The position numbers and the translations under genes were made by a program. The notes below the pieces were generated by a model. It was not told the DNA's origin and searched no databases. It saw only the letters and a program-made list of their open reading frames with translations. Positions 9,048 to 16,726 of a DNA stretch of 55,498 nt are shown here, in pieces; the first letter of the stretch is position 1; the number at the start of each line of letters is the position of its first letter. This stretch comes from Candidatus Fimivivens faecavium (GTDB lineage Bacteria; Bacillota; Clostridia; Oscillospirales; Ruminococcaceae): positions 1 to 55,498 of the forward strand of contig DVKH01000037.1 in the NCBI GenBank assembly GCA_018716105.1, written 5' to 3'.

Positions 9048-10403
9048 ATGGAGATATCGATTCATATGAGCCAAAAGACCATCGGCCTTGTTTCGCTTGG
9101 CTGTTCCAAAAATCAGGTTGACGCGGAGCGGATGCTCGCCGCGCTCCGGCGGGAGGGCTTTCGTATTTCAGGCGACCCCGCCGAATGCGACGCGGTGATT
9201 GTCAATACCTGCGGCTTTATCGAGGACGCGAAGCGCGAATCGATTGAGAGCATCCTCGAGTTCTGCAAGAGAAAGAACCAAAAGCTCCGCGTGGTCGCCG
9301 TGACCGGATGCCTTGCGGAGCGGTACCGGGACGAACTCGCGGCCGAGATTCCGGAAGCGGACGTCGTGCTCGGAATCGGCTCAAACGGGGAGATCGCGGG
9401 GGCGGTTTCGCGCGCGCTTTCGGGCGAGAGGGTCGTATCGTTCGGCGAGAAGACGGCGCTGTCCCTCACCGGGGACCGCATCCTCGCGAACGCGCCGTAT
9501 TTCGCCTATTTGAAGGTCGCGGAGGGCTGCGACAACCGCTGCGCCTATTGCGCGATCCCGTCGATCCGCGGCCGGTTCCGGAGCCGCCCGATTGAGGACG
9601 TGGTCGAAGAGGCGAGGCGCCTCGCGGATGAGGGCGTGGTCGAGCTCAACGTCGTCGCCCAGGACACCACCCGCTATGGCGAGGACCTCTATGGAAGGCC
9701 GATGCTGCCGGATCTGATTCGGGAGCTCTGCAAAATTGAGAAGATCAGGTGGGTCCGGCTGCTGTACTGCTACCCCGACCGGGTCACCGACGAGCTGATC
9801 GAGACGATCGCCTCCGAGGAAAAGGCGGTCAAATATATCGACCTTCCACTCCAGCACATCAGCGGCCGGGTTTTAAAGTCGATGAACCGGCGCGGGGACG
9901 CAGCGCTGATCCGCTCTGTGCTCAAAAAGCTGCGGGAGCGTATCCCGGACGTTGTGATCCGGACCACCTTCATCGCGGGGCTTCCGGGCGAAACCGAGGA
10001 AGAGTTCCTGGAGCTGCTGGACTTCGTCGACGAACAGGCTTTTGAGCGGCTCGGCTGTTTCGCCTATTCCGCGGAGGAGGGCACCCCCGCCGCCGCGATG
10101 GAGGGACAGATCGAAGAGAGCGTAAAGCTCCGCCGCGCCGAACTCGTCATGGAGCGCCAGCTTTCGGTTGCGGAGCGTTTTTCCCGTTCGCTGACCGGAA
10201 GAACGCTGACCGTCCTGACCGAAGGCTGGGATCCGGAGAACGGCTGCTATGCCGGGCGAAGCTATATGGACGCGCCCGACATCGACACCAGGGTGTATTT
10301 CACCTCCCGCGAAAAGCTTTTGCCGGGCGAGTTCGCCGAAGTGCTGATTGAGGGGAGCGAGGGCTACGACGCCGTCGGTTCCCGACTGGAGGCGAGCCTA
10401 TGA
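9048..10403 (+). CDS. rimO: Ribosomal protein S12 methylthiotransferase RimO
   Basis: Radical SAM enzyme that adds a methylthio group to Asp of ribosomal protein uS12. It has 451 residues. The N-terminal UPF0004 domain carries three cluster cysteines (SLGCSKN, NTCGFI, TGCLAERY), and the radical SAM motif CDNRCAYCAIP has the CxxxCxxC spacing. The C-terminal TRAM-like region ends in LIEGSEGYDAVGSRLEA. SLGCSKNQVD distinguishes RimO from the related MiaB. Two starts are possible: ATG 9048 (weak GGCGG) or ATG 9066 (GGAG 12 bases upstream, giving MSQKTIGLVSLGC); the second gives a more typical N terminus. The last codons overlap pgsA by 4 bases (ATGA), so they are co-translated. Confidence 0.95.
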   Translation: MEISIHMSQKTIGLVSLGCSKNQVDAERMLAALRREGFRISGDPAECDAVIVNTCGFIEDAKRESIESILEFCKRKNQKLRVVAVTGCLAERYRDELAAEIPEADVVLGIGSNGEIAGAVSRALSGERVVSFGEKTALSLTGDRILANAPYFAYLKVAEGCDNRCAYCAIPSIRGRFRSRPIEDVVEEARRLADEGVVELNVVAQDTTRYGEDLYGRPMLPDLIRELCKIEKIRWVRLLYCYPDRVTDELIETIASEEKAVKYIDLPLQHISGRVLKSMNRRGDAALIRSVLKKLRERIPDVVIRTTFIAGLPGETEEEFLELLDFVDEQAFERLGCFAYSAEEGTPAAAMEGQIEESVKLRRAELVMERQLSVAERFSRSLTGRTLTVLTEGWDPENGCYAGRSYMDAPDIDTRVYFTSREKLLPGEFAEVLIEGSEGYDAVGSRLEASL

Positions 10404-10972
10404 ATCTGCCAAATAAACTGACCATGTTCCGGGTCGCGCTGATCCCGGTTTTTGTCTGGCTGATGCTGTCCCGCGTTTTTTACTGGAAGTTCCTCTATGC
10501 GTTGATCGTTTTTGCGGCCGCGTCGATTACCGACTATCTCGACGGCCATATCGCCCGGCGGGACGGACTTGTGACCGACTTTGGGAAGCTGATGGACCCG
10601 CTCGCCGACAAGCTCCTGGTCGCCTCCGCGCTGATCGCGATGGTGTCCCTCGGCTTTGCGCCCGCTGTTTCGGTGATCATCATCCTCGCGCGGGAGTTTG
10701 CGGTGACCTCGATCCGGCTGATCGCGGCGTCGTCCGGGCGGGTGATCGCGGCGGACATCTGGGGAAAGATGAAGACCGTTTCCCAGATGATCTGGATTAT
10801 GTCCGTGCTGCTGATCCGCTGGCTGATGATGACCAGCATGCTTCCCATATCGCTCTGGGATGCGGCGGACCTCCTGATGACGCTGCTGATGGCCGTGACC
10901 ACCGTCCTGACGGTGATTTCCGGGGTCAACTACTTTGTCAAAAACAAGGATTGTTTCATGGGGAGCATGTGA
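10400..10972 (+). CDS. pgsA: CDP-diacylglycerol-glycerol-3-phosphate 3-phosphatidyltransferase
   Basis: Membrane enzyme making phosphatidylglycerol phosphate, the committed step to phosphatidylglycerol. The 190-residue protein shows the CDP-alcohol phosphotransferase signature D-G-x2-A-R-x8-G-x3-D-x3-D in DGHIARRDGLVTDFGKLMD (about residues 50-70), followed by PLADKLL. It also has four to five hydrophobic helices. The start overlaps the rimO stop (ATGA). Length and start (MNLPNKLTMFRV) are typical for PgsA. rimO-pgsA adjacency is common in Firmicutes. Confidence 0.95.
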   Translation: MNLPNKLTMFRVALIPVFVWLMLSRVFYWKFLYALIVFAAASITDYLDGHIARRDGLVTDFGKLMDPLADKLLVASALIAMVSLGFAPAVSVIIILAREFAVTSIRLIAASSGRVIAADIWGKMKTVSQMIWIMSVLLIRWLMMTSMLPISLWDAADLLMTLLMAVTTVLTVISGVNYFVKNKDCFMGSM

Positions 10973-10987
10973 TTTTGCAATCCCAAA

Positions 10988-11015
10988 GGGCCGGGTTTTG
11001 TATAAAATCCGGCCC
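10988..11015 (+). terminator. Hairpin after pgsA
   Basis: GGGCCGG-TTTT paired with AAAA-CCGGCCC around GTAT, 15 bases after the pgsA stop. There is no U tract after the stem, so termination here is uncertain. Confidence 0.45.
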
Positions 11016-11064
11016 GCGCGCTTACAATGTATGGAAAGGGCGGATTTAAGGCGCGGAAACGCGC

Positions 11065-11093
11065 TTGCAAATCGCCGCCGGTTATGGTAAATT
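11065..11093 (+). promoter_or_regulatory. Candidate promoter of the cysS T-box transcript
   Basis: TTGCAA (11065-11070), 17 bases, TAAATT (11088-11093). Each box matches consensus at 4 of 6 positions. The site lies correctly just before the T-box leader. Confidence 0.4.
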
Positions 11094-11111
11094 TGGTACT
11101 GGAAACATGCG

Positions 11112-11345
11112 ATGCAGTGACGCGGGAAGAGTATCCTGTCCAAAGGGGAGCAACAGAGAAGCGCGCGGGTTGGCTGAGAGCGCGCCGGTTCCTGCGGCAG
11201 GAGAATGCCCCCGCCAGCACAGCCGGGGAAAGGCGCCGCCGAGTATCCGTTCTGCGTCCCGCCCGCGTTAAGGGCGAACCCGAAACCGAAGTGGAACAGC
11301 GGCTCTGCCGTCTTCGTGCCGAAATGGCGCAAAGGCGGCTTTTTT
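11112..11345 (+). promoter_or_regulatory. T-box leader specific for tRNA-Cys
   Basis: Transcription-attenuating riboswitch that reads uncharged tRNA. Stem I opens with GCGGG (11122-11126) followed by AGAGTA and closes with CCCGC after GAA. This AGTA/GAA pair is the loop-E motif of the specifier loop. The specifier codon is TGC (Cys) at 11206-11208. The apical part has CAGAGAAGC and GGCTGAGAGCGCGCCGG, as in other T-boxes. The T-box sequence AAGTGGAACAGCGG (11289-11302) contains TGGA, which pairs with the UCCA end of tRNA-Cys. The terminator has arms 11307-11320 and 11326-11339 with one mismatch, followed by six T. The specifier, the TGGA and the downstream cysS agree. Confidence 0.93.
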
Positions 11346-11408
11346 GATTTAGACAAAACTGACGGCTTCATGCGCCTTCTCGGCGCGGCAGAAAGGAAGG
11401 ATGCGGCT

Positions 11409-12809
11409 TTGAAAATTTATAACACCCTCACGAGGAAGAAGGAGGAATTTGTCCCGCTGGAACCGGGAAAAGCGAAGATTTACGCCTGCGGCCCGACCGT
11501 TTATAACTTTATTCACATCGGAAACGCCCGCCCGATCTGCGTCTTCGACACCCTGAGACGGTATCTCGAATACCGGGGGTATGAAGTGACCTTTGTCCAG
11601 AACTTCACCGACATCGACGACAAGCTGATCAACCGCGCCAGGGAAGAGGGAACCACCGTTTCGGCCATCGCCGAGCGGTATATCAGGGAATATCAAACCG
11701 ACGCCGAAGGACTCGGCGTCCGCCCGGCGACGGTCCATCCGCGCGCGACCGAGACGGTGGACACCATTCTCGAGGTGGTAGCCGCCCTGGTGGACAAGGG
11801 CTTCGCCTATCCGGACGGGGCGGGGAACGTCTATTTTAGGAGCCGGAAGTTCCCGGAATATGGAAAGCTCTCCCATATGCCGCTCGAAGAGCTCGACGCC
11901 GGAAACCGCATCGACGTCAGCGAGCAGAAGGAGGACCCGCTTGATTTCGTCCTCTGGAAGGCCGCGAAGCCCGGCGAGCCGTCCTGGCCCTCGCCCTGGG
12001 GCGAAGGCCGCCCCGGCTGGCACATCGAGTGCACGGCGATGATCAAAAAACATCTCGGCGACACCATCGACATCCACTGCGGCGGAAGCGACCTGATCTT
12101 CCCGCACCATGAGAACGAAATCGCGCAGGGGGAGTGCTGCACGGGGCACACCTATGCGCGGTACTGGATGCACAACGGGTTTATCAACGTCGACAACAAG
12201 AAGATGTCGAAGAGCCTCGGAAACTTCTTCACCACCCGCGAGGTCGCGAACAGATTCGGCTATGAGCCGGTCAAGTTCATGATGCTTCAGGCGCATTACC
12301 GCAGCCCGATCAACTACAGCTACGATGTCATCGAGCAGTGCCGCGCCGCGCTCGAGCGGCTCTACACCTGCCGCGACAACCTCGACTTCGCGAAGAAGAA
12401 CGCCGTCCCTGAACAGGCCGGCGGGGAGGAGGCGTTCCTCGAGGCGGTCAGGCGCTGCCGCGAAAAGTTCGTCGAGGCGATGGACGACGACCTCAACACC
12501 GCCGACGCGATCGCGGCGCTGTTCGATCTGGTCCGGGAGGCCAATACCTTCTTCTCCATCCCAAGAAGCGCCGCTGCGGCGGACGCGGCGGCCGGCTGCT
12601 TCGACGAACTGACCGGCGTGCTCGGGCTTCTCTATAACCGGAAGGCGGAGAATCTGGACGGGGAGATCGAGGCGCTGATCGAAAAACGGCAGCAGGCGCG
12701 GAAGGAGCGCGATTTTAAAACCGCGGATCAGATTCGCGGACAGCTCAAAGATATGGGGATCATCCTCGAGGATACGCCGCAGGGCGTCAAATGGAAACGG
12801 GAAGGCTGA
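11409..12809 (+). CDS. cysS: Cysteinyl-tRNA synthetase
   Basis: Class I aminoacyl-tRNA synthetase charging tRNA-Cys. It has 466 residues, the usual length. It shows the zinc cysteine in YACGPTVYN, the HIGH motif as HIGNARP, KMSKS in NKKMSKSLGNF, and further zinc ligands around IECTAM and HHENEIAQ. The open frame extends back into the T-box leader, but the TTG at 11409 is preceded at 8 bases by AAGGAAGG and gives the standard start MKIYNTLTRKKEEF. Expression is controlled by the tRNA-Cys T-box upstream. The C-terminal DALR-like helical domain is present. mtnN follows 34 bases later. Confidence 0.97.
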   Translation: MKIYNTLTRKKEEFVPLEPGKAKIYACGPTVYNFIHIGNARPICVFDTLRRYLEYRGYEVTFVQNFTDIDDKLINRAREEGTTVSAIAERYIREYQTDAEGLGVRPATVHPRATETVDTILEVVAALVDKGFAYPDGAGNVYFRSRKFPEYGKLSHMPLEELDAGNRIDVSEQKEDPLDFVLWKAAKPGEPSWPSPWGEGRPGWHIECTAMIKKHLGDTIDIHCGGSDLIFPHHENEIAQGECCTGHTYARYWMHNGFINVDNKKMSKSLGNFFTTREVANRFGYEPVKFMMLQAHYRSPINYSYDVIEQCRAALERLYTCRDNLDFAKKNAVPEQAGGEEAFLEAVRRCREKFVEAMDDDLNTADAIAALFDLVREANTFFSIPRSAAAADAAAGCFDELTGVLGLLYNRKAENLDGEIEALIEKRQQARKERDFKTADQIRGQLKDMGIILEDTPQGVKWKREG

Positions 12810-12843
12810 CATTTCGCGAGAACGGGGAAAGGCGGAGAATGCG

Positions 12844-13527
12844 ATGACATGGGGAATCATCGGCGCGATGGACGACGAGGTCGCGCTTTTGCGCGACGCA
12901 ATGAAGGAGCGCCGGGAGAGCAAAGTATACGACTCGACTTTTTACCACGGCGGGCTTGAGGGGCAGGACGTTGTCCTCGTCTGCTGCGGGATCGGCAAGG
13001 TGAACGCCGCGCTCTGCGCCGCTGTGCTGCTGCGGGAATTCACGGTGGACCGGATTGTCCACGTTGGAATCGCCGGCGCGATGGACCCGGCGCTCCAGGT
13101 GCTCGACGTGGTTCTTTCAAAGGATGTGGGCTATCACGATCAGGGCGCAGTCTATGACGAACACTATCCGTTCCGCCGGGTCTTTGACGCGGACCCGGGG
13201 CTGATCGAGCTCGCGGAAAAGGCCTGCCGGGAGGACGGCGAAATCCGGTATTACATCGGCCGGGTCGCCACCGGAGACGAGTTTATAACCTCGGCCGGGG
13301 AAAAACAAAAAATCCTTTCAAAGATGCGGCCGCTCTGCGTCGAAATGGAGGGCGCCGCTGTGGCGCAGGCCGCCTATATGAGCGGCGTGCCGTTTCTGGT
13401 CATCCGCGCGATGAGCGATTCTGCGGACGACGACGCGGCGATGACCTATTATGAATTCAAAGAGCGCGCCTGCCGGCAGTCGGCGGGGATTGTGCGGCGG
13501 ATGCTTCGGCTCGCGCCGCGCGGCTGA
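12844..13527 (+). CDS. mtnN: 5'-methylthioadenosine/S-adenosylhomocysteine nucleosidase
   Basis: Hydrolyses MTA, SAH and 5'-deoxyadenosine to adenine plus the free thioribose, ribosyl-homocysteine or deoxyribose. The 227-residue protein starts with the typical GIIGAMDDEV, where the Glu is catalytic. It also has the phosphorylase-superfamily strand VHVGIAGAMD, the substrate loop EMEGAAVAQAAY and the catalytic Asp in RAMSDSADDD. It lies between cysS and a Nudix gene with short gaps, so probably on the cysS transcript. Note the second, deaminase-based route for similar substrates at 21066-25072. Confidence 0.95.
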   Translation: MTWGIIGAMDDEVALLRDAMKERRESKVYDSTFYHGGLEGQDVVLVCCGIGKVNAALCAAVLLREFTVDRIVHVGIAGAMDPALQVLDVVLSKDVGYHDQGAVYDEHYPFRRVFDADPGLIELAEKACREDGEIRYYIGRVATGDEFITSAGEKQKILSKMRPLCVEMEGAAVAQAAYMSGVPFLVIRAMSDSADDDAAMTYYEFKERACRQSAGIVRRMLRLAPRG

Positions 13528-13541
13528 AAGCGGGGGAAGGA

Positions 13542-14117
13542 ATGGAACTGATCGAAAAGACGATCTCCAGCAGGACCCTTTACAAAGGGCGGATTCTGAA
13601 TCTGAAGGTGGATGAAGTGACCCTTCCGAACGGCGGAACCTCTGTCCGGGAGGTCATCGCCCACGGCGGCGCGGCGGCGGTGGCCGCGTTCGATGAAGAA
13701 GGGAAGCTCCTGCTGGTGCGTCAGTACCGCTACCCGGTCGGCGCGGCGCTGACCGAACTTCCCGCTGGAAAGCTCGAACCGGGCGAAGCGCCCGAAACCG
13801 GCGCGGCGCGGGAGCTGGAGGAGGAAACCGGCTATCGCTGCGGCAGGCTTCTGCCGCTCGGCCGCTATCTGCCCGCGGCGGCTTACGATACCGAGGTGAT
13901 CCATCTCTACCTCGCGCAGGAGGTAACCGTTTCCCACCAGAAGCTGGACGAGGACGAATTCCTGTCATTGGTCCGGATGCCGTTTGAGGAGGCCGTTCAA
14001 AAGGTCCTTGACGGAGAGATCGAGGACGGGAAAACCATCGCCGGGATCCTCAAAATCAAGGCGCTGACCGACGCCGGGCGCCTGCCCTTAAATTCCAATT
14101 CGCCGGCAAACCGGTAA
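13542..14117 (+). CDS. Nudix hydrolase, ADP-ribose pyrophosphatase type
   Basis: Cleaves nucleoside diphosphate derivatives, most likely ADP-ribose to AMP and ribose-5-phosphate. It has 191 residues. The Nudix box G-x5-E-x7-R-E-x2-E-E-x-G is complete in GKLEPGEAPETGAARELEEE plus TGY (about residues 78-100), and the preceding LVRQYRYPVG is typical of ADP-ribose pyrophosphatases (NudF/YqkG type). The start has GGGGGAAGG just upstream and lies 14 bases after mtnN. A strong hairpin terminator follows. The substrate is inferred from subfamily motifs only. Confidence 0.88.
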   Translation: MELIEKTISSRTLYKGRILNLKVDEVTLPNGGTSVREVIAHGGAAAVAAFDEEGKLLLVRQYRYPVGAALTELPAGKLEPGEAPETGAARELEEETGYRCGRLLPLGRYLPAAAYDTEVIHLYLAQEVTVSHQKLDEDEFLSLVRMPFEEAVQKVLDGEIEDGKTIAGILKIKALTDAGRLPLNSNSPANR

Positions 14118-14120
14118 CGT

Positions 14121-14155
14121 CCGCGCCCGGGCTTCGGCTTCGGGCGCGGTTCCTT
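14121..14155 (+). terminator. Terminator of the cysS-mtnN-Nudix unit
   Basis: 9-bp GC stem (14121-14129 / 14141-14149) followed by TTCCTTTT. Confidence 0.75.
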
Positions 14156-14242
14156 TTGGCCCGTCCTCCAAAACCGTCATATCGCGCGGGGCTGTCCAAT
14201 ATACTGGTGAACAGGAAAAGGACAGGACGGAGAGGGACGGCG

Positions 14243-15553
14243 ATGATGGAACTGGCGCAGAGATTGATCGGACGGAAGGACTCCCTCGCGGTGGTGGGGC
14301 TCGGGTATGTGGGGCTTCCGCTCGCGGTCGCATTTGCAGAGCGGTTTGATGTGATCGGTTTTGACGTCAATGCTGAGAAGATCGAACGCTATCGAAACGG
14401 AAGGGACGTCACAGGCGAAGCGGGCGACGAAGCGGTGCGCGCCTCTTCCTGCCGTTTTACCAGCGACGAAGCGGAGCTGGACAGGGCGCGCTTTCTGGTC
14501 GTCGCGGTGCCGACGCCGATCACCAACGACAAATGCCCCGATCTAACGCCGGTGATCGCCGCGAGCGAGGTGGTCGGGCGGCATCTCCATCGCGGTTCGG
14601 CCGTCGTCTATGAATCGACGGTTTATCCGGGCGTGACCGAAAACCTCTGTGCGCCGATCCTGGAGCGGGAATCGGGCCTTCGGTGCGGCGCGGACTTTAA
14701 AATCGCTTATTCGCCGGAGCGGATCAATCCCGGAGACCGGGTGCACCGCCTTCGGACGATTCAGAAGATTGTCTCCGGGATGGACCGGGACACCCTCGAC
14801 ACGGTTGCGGAGGTTTATGGGCAGATCATCGAGGCCGGGGTCTACCGCGCGGAGAGCATCCTGGTCGCGGAAGCGGCGAAAGTTGTGGAAAACTCCCAGC
14901 GCGACCTCAACATCGCGTTCATGAACGAGCTTGCGATGGCGTTCGACAAAATGGGGATCGACACCCAGTCGGTCATCCGCGCGATGAATACCAAATGGAA
15001 CGCGCTCGGCTTTACCCCCGGCCTGGTCGGCGGGCACTGCATCGGGGTCGACCCGTATTATTTCCTCTACCGTGCGGAACAGCTCGGCTACCACTCGCAG
15101 ATTATCAGCGCGGGCCGCCGGGTCAACGACGGCATGAGCGGCTTTGTCGCGGACAAGATTGTGCGGGAGCTGATCAGGGCGGACAAGAAAGTGAAGGGGG
15201 CGAGGGTCGCGGTGCTCGGAATCACCTTTAAGGAGAACTGCGGGGACGTGCGGAACACCCGCGTCGTCGATATTGTCCGCGAACTCGAGGAGATCGGGAT
15301 TGAAGTGACGCTGGTGGACCCGGTTGCGGACGGCGAAGCGGCGCTGCGCGAATACGGCATCGCGCTTTCTCCGCTGGAAGCGGTGAGGGAAGCCGACGCC
15401 GTTGTGGCCGCGGTTGCGCACGATTGTTTCCGCTCGCTTTCTCTGGGCGGCATTGCATCGATGCAGCGCGGCCGGCCGGTCCTGATCGACGTCAAGGGCG
15501 CCTTTGGCAGAGAAGAGGCGGAACAAAGGGGGTTCTGCTATTGGCGGCTGTGA
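14243..15553 (+). CDS. Nucleotide sugar dehydrogenase (UDP-HexNAc 6-dehydrogenase type)
   Basis: NAD-dependent oxidation of a UDP-sugar at C6 to the uronic acid, for surface polysaccharide. The 436 residues contain the N-terminal Rossmann motif VVGLGYVGLPLAVAF, the central domain with YSPERINPGD, the catalytic-cysteine motif GGHCIGVDPYY (about residue 265) and a C-terminal Rossmann-like domain (LGITFKENCGDVRNTR). These motifs fit the WbpA/TviB/WecC group (UDP-GlcNAc or UDP-ManNAc dehydrogenases) better than plain UDP-glucose dehydrogenase. I use the ATG at 14243 with GAGGG/GGACGG upstream; the longer frame starts inside the preceding terminator region. It stands alone with no glycosyltransferase beside it. 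Confidence 0.9.
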   Translation: MMELAQRLIGRKDSLAVVGLGYVGLPLAVAFAERFDVIGFDVNAEKIERYRNGRDVTGEAGDEAVRASSCRFTSDEAELDRARFLVVAVPTPITNDKCPDLTPVIAASEVVGRHLHRGSAVVYESTVYPGVTENLCAPILERESGLRCGADFKIAYSPERINPGDRVHRLRTIQKIVSGMDRDTLDTVAEVYGQIIEAGVYRAESILVAEAAKVVENSQRDLNIAFMNELAMAFDKMGIDTQSVIRAMNTKWNALGFTPGLVGGHCIGVDPYYFLYRAEQLGYHSQIISAGRRVNDGMSGFVADKIVRELIRADKKVKGARVAVLGITFKENCGDVRNTRVVDIVRELEEIGIEVTLVDPVADGEAALREYGIALSPLEAVREADAVVAAVAHDCFRSLSLGGIASMQRGRPVLIDVKGAFGREEAEQRGFCYWRL

Positions 15554-15630
15554 GACGGCTGGATAAAGCGCGCCGGGAGAGGGCATACTGAACCGGAATC
15601 GGGAAAGCTGCGTTTATTTTGCAGATCGCC

Positions 15631-15659
15631 TTGACAAAGCGGTTGTTATTTGTTAAAAT
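15631..15659 (+). promoter_or_regulatory. Promoter of the tRNA-Gly-Arg-His unit
   Basis: TTGACA (15631-15636), 17 bases, TAAAAT (15654-15659). Same -35 and -10 hexamers and same spacing as the tRNA-Gln promoter. Confidence 0.85.
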
Positions 15660-15682
15660 AAACCTCGCTGCTTAACGTAGAT

Positions 15683-15756
<74 letters not shown>

Positions 15757-15759
15757 TAC

Positions 15760-15833
15760 GCGCCAGTAGCTCAGCTGGATAGAGCAACTGCCTTCTAAGC
15801 AGTAGGCCAGGGGTTCGAGTCCCTTCTGGCGCG
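15760..15833 (+). tRNA. tRNA-Arg (anticodon TCT)
   Basis: Cloverleaf with acceptor GCGCCAG/CTGGCGC, D arm GCTCAGCTGGATAGAGC and anticodon loop CTTCTAA with TCT. CCA is not encoded (the sequence reads CTT), so it must be added after transcription. Spaced 3 bases from tRNA-Gly. Confidence 0.95.
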
Positions 15834-15842
15834 CTTTGTTCT

Positions 15843-15920
15843 GGTGGGTATAGCTCAGTAGGTTAGAGCGCCAGGTTGTGGCCCTGGAGGCCATCGGTTC
15901 GAATCCGATTATCCACCCCA
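15843..15920 (+). tRNA. tRNA-His (anticodon GTG)
   Basis: Cloverleaf with the histidine-specific extra G at -1 (15843) facing discriminator C (15917), anticodon loop TTGTGGC with GTG, and CCA encoded. Last tRNA of the unit, followed at once by a terminator. Confidence 0.95.
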
Positions 15921-15928
15921 CAAACGGA

Positions 15929-15960
15929 CAAGCCCGATCGAAACGATCGGGCTTGTTTTT
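15929..15960 (+). terminator. Terminator of the tRNA-Gly-Arg-His unit
   Basis: Perfect 12-bp stem (15929-15940 / 15944-15955) with an AAA loop, followed by TTTTTG. Confidence 0.9.
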
Positions 15961-16249
15961 GTTTAACCGAAAAAAGAACAGTCCCGAAACTGCAAAAGGA
16001 TCCGCCGGAGAACATAAGTTTTCGGCTGCGACCTTAGGCCGGATGGGCATTTCATTACAGGAAAACTGAATCGCTGTCAAAAATACGACGCGACGTACCA
16101 AAAAGCGGCCGGCCAGTTCCCATAAAGATAATTCTCGAGTTTATTTTAAGGCGGCGGCGAGACGCACCCGCTGGATCATAACCTCCAACTGCGGTTGGCT
16201 GAGCCCAACGGCCGGCATTTCCACTTGAAGGGCCGCCGGTCCCGCCTCG
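15961..16249. other. Gene-free interval between tRNA units
   Basis: About 290 bases with no reading frame carrying a ribosome site, and no strong hairpin. I see nothing assignable. Confidence 0.5.
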
Positions 16250-16278
16250 TTGACAGCGCTTTCCTTTTATGTTAAAAT
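16250..16278 (+). promoter_or_regulatory. tRNA-Gln promoter
   Basis: TTGACA (16250-16255), 17 bases, TAAAAT (16273-16278), 37 bases before the tRNA. Confidence 0.85.
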
Positions 16279-16314
16279 AAATGAGTTTCCGGCGGCCTTT
16301 GCCGGAAGGGAAAA

Positions 16315-16387
16315 TGGGCTGTAGCCAAGGGGTAAGGCAACGGACTTTGACTCCGTCATTCCGCAGGTCCGAATCCTGCCAGCCCAG
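16315..16387 (+). tRNA. tRNA-Gln (anticodon TTG)
   Basis: Cloverleaf with acceptor TGGGCTG/CAGCCCA, anticodon loop CTTTGAC with TTG, and T arm GCAGGTCCGAATCCTGC. CCA is not encoded (CTA follows). Confidence 0.95.
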
Positions 16388-16726
16388 CTAGAGATAACCG
16401 CTTTGGGATGCGATTCCCGGGGCGGTTATATTATTTATGAAAGTCAAAGAGTTTTTCTGTTTTTCATACATTTGGCTGATCCATATGATATAATATCCGA
16501 TAGGAAAAAACCAGGGGCAAAACTGTTCAAGGGGATGATTGTACGCCGCTTCTGCAGCGTACAGTCCTTATGCGCGTACTGCGTTTGTTGGGACATGCCT
16601 GCATGATATAAATGGCGGCGGCGCGGTGAAAAACAGCTTTGCGGTTCCAAATCTGATATAAAAGCGCGAATTTCCAGAATGCCGGTTTGCGTTTACAGCT
16701 TTGAGAGAAGTCAGGGGAGTGAACAG

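Noticed and set aside
11205-11408. N-terminal extension of cysS
   Set aside because: The region is the T-box stem, T-box sequence and terminator. The TTG at 11409 has an ideal ribosome site.
11349-12923. Long minus-strand frame (524 codons) opposite cysS
   Set aside because: The plus-strand CysRS motifs are complete. The antisense translation has no recognisable features.
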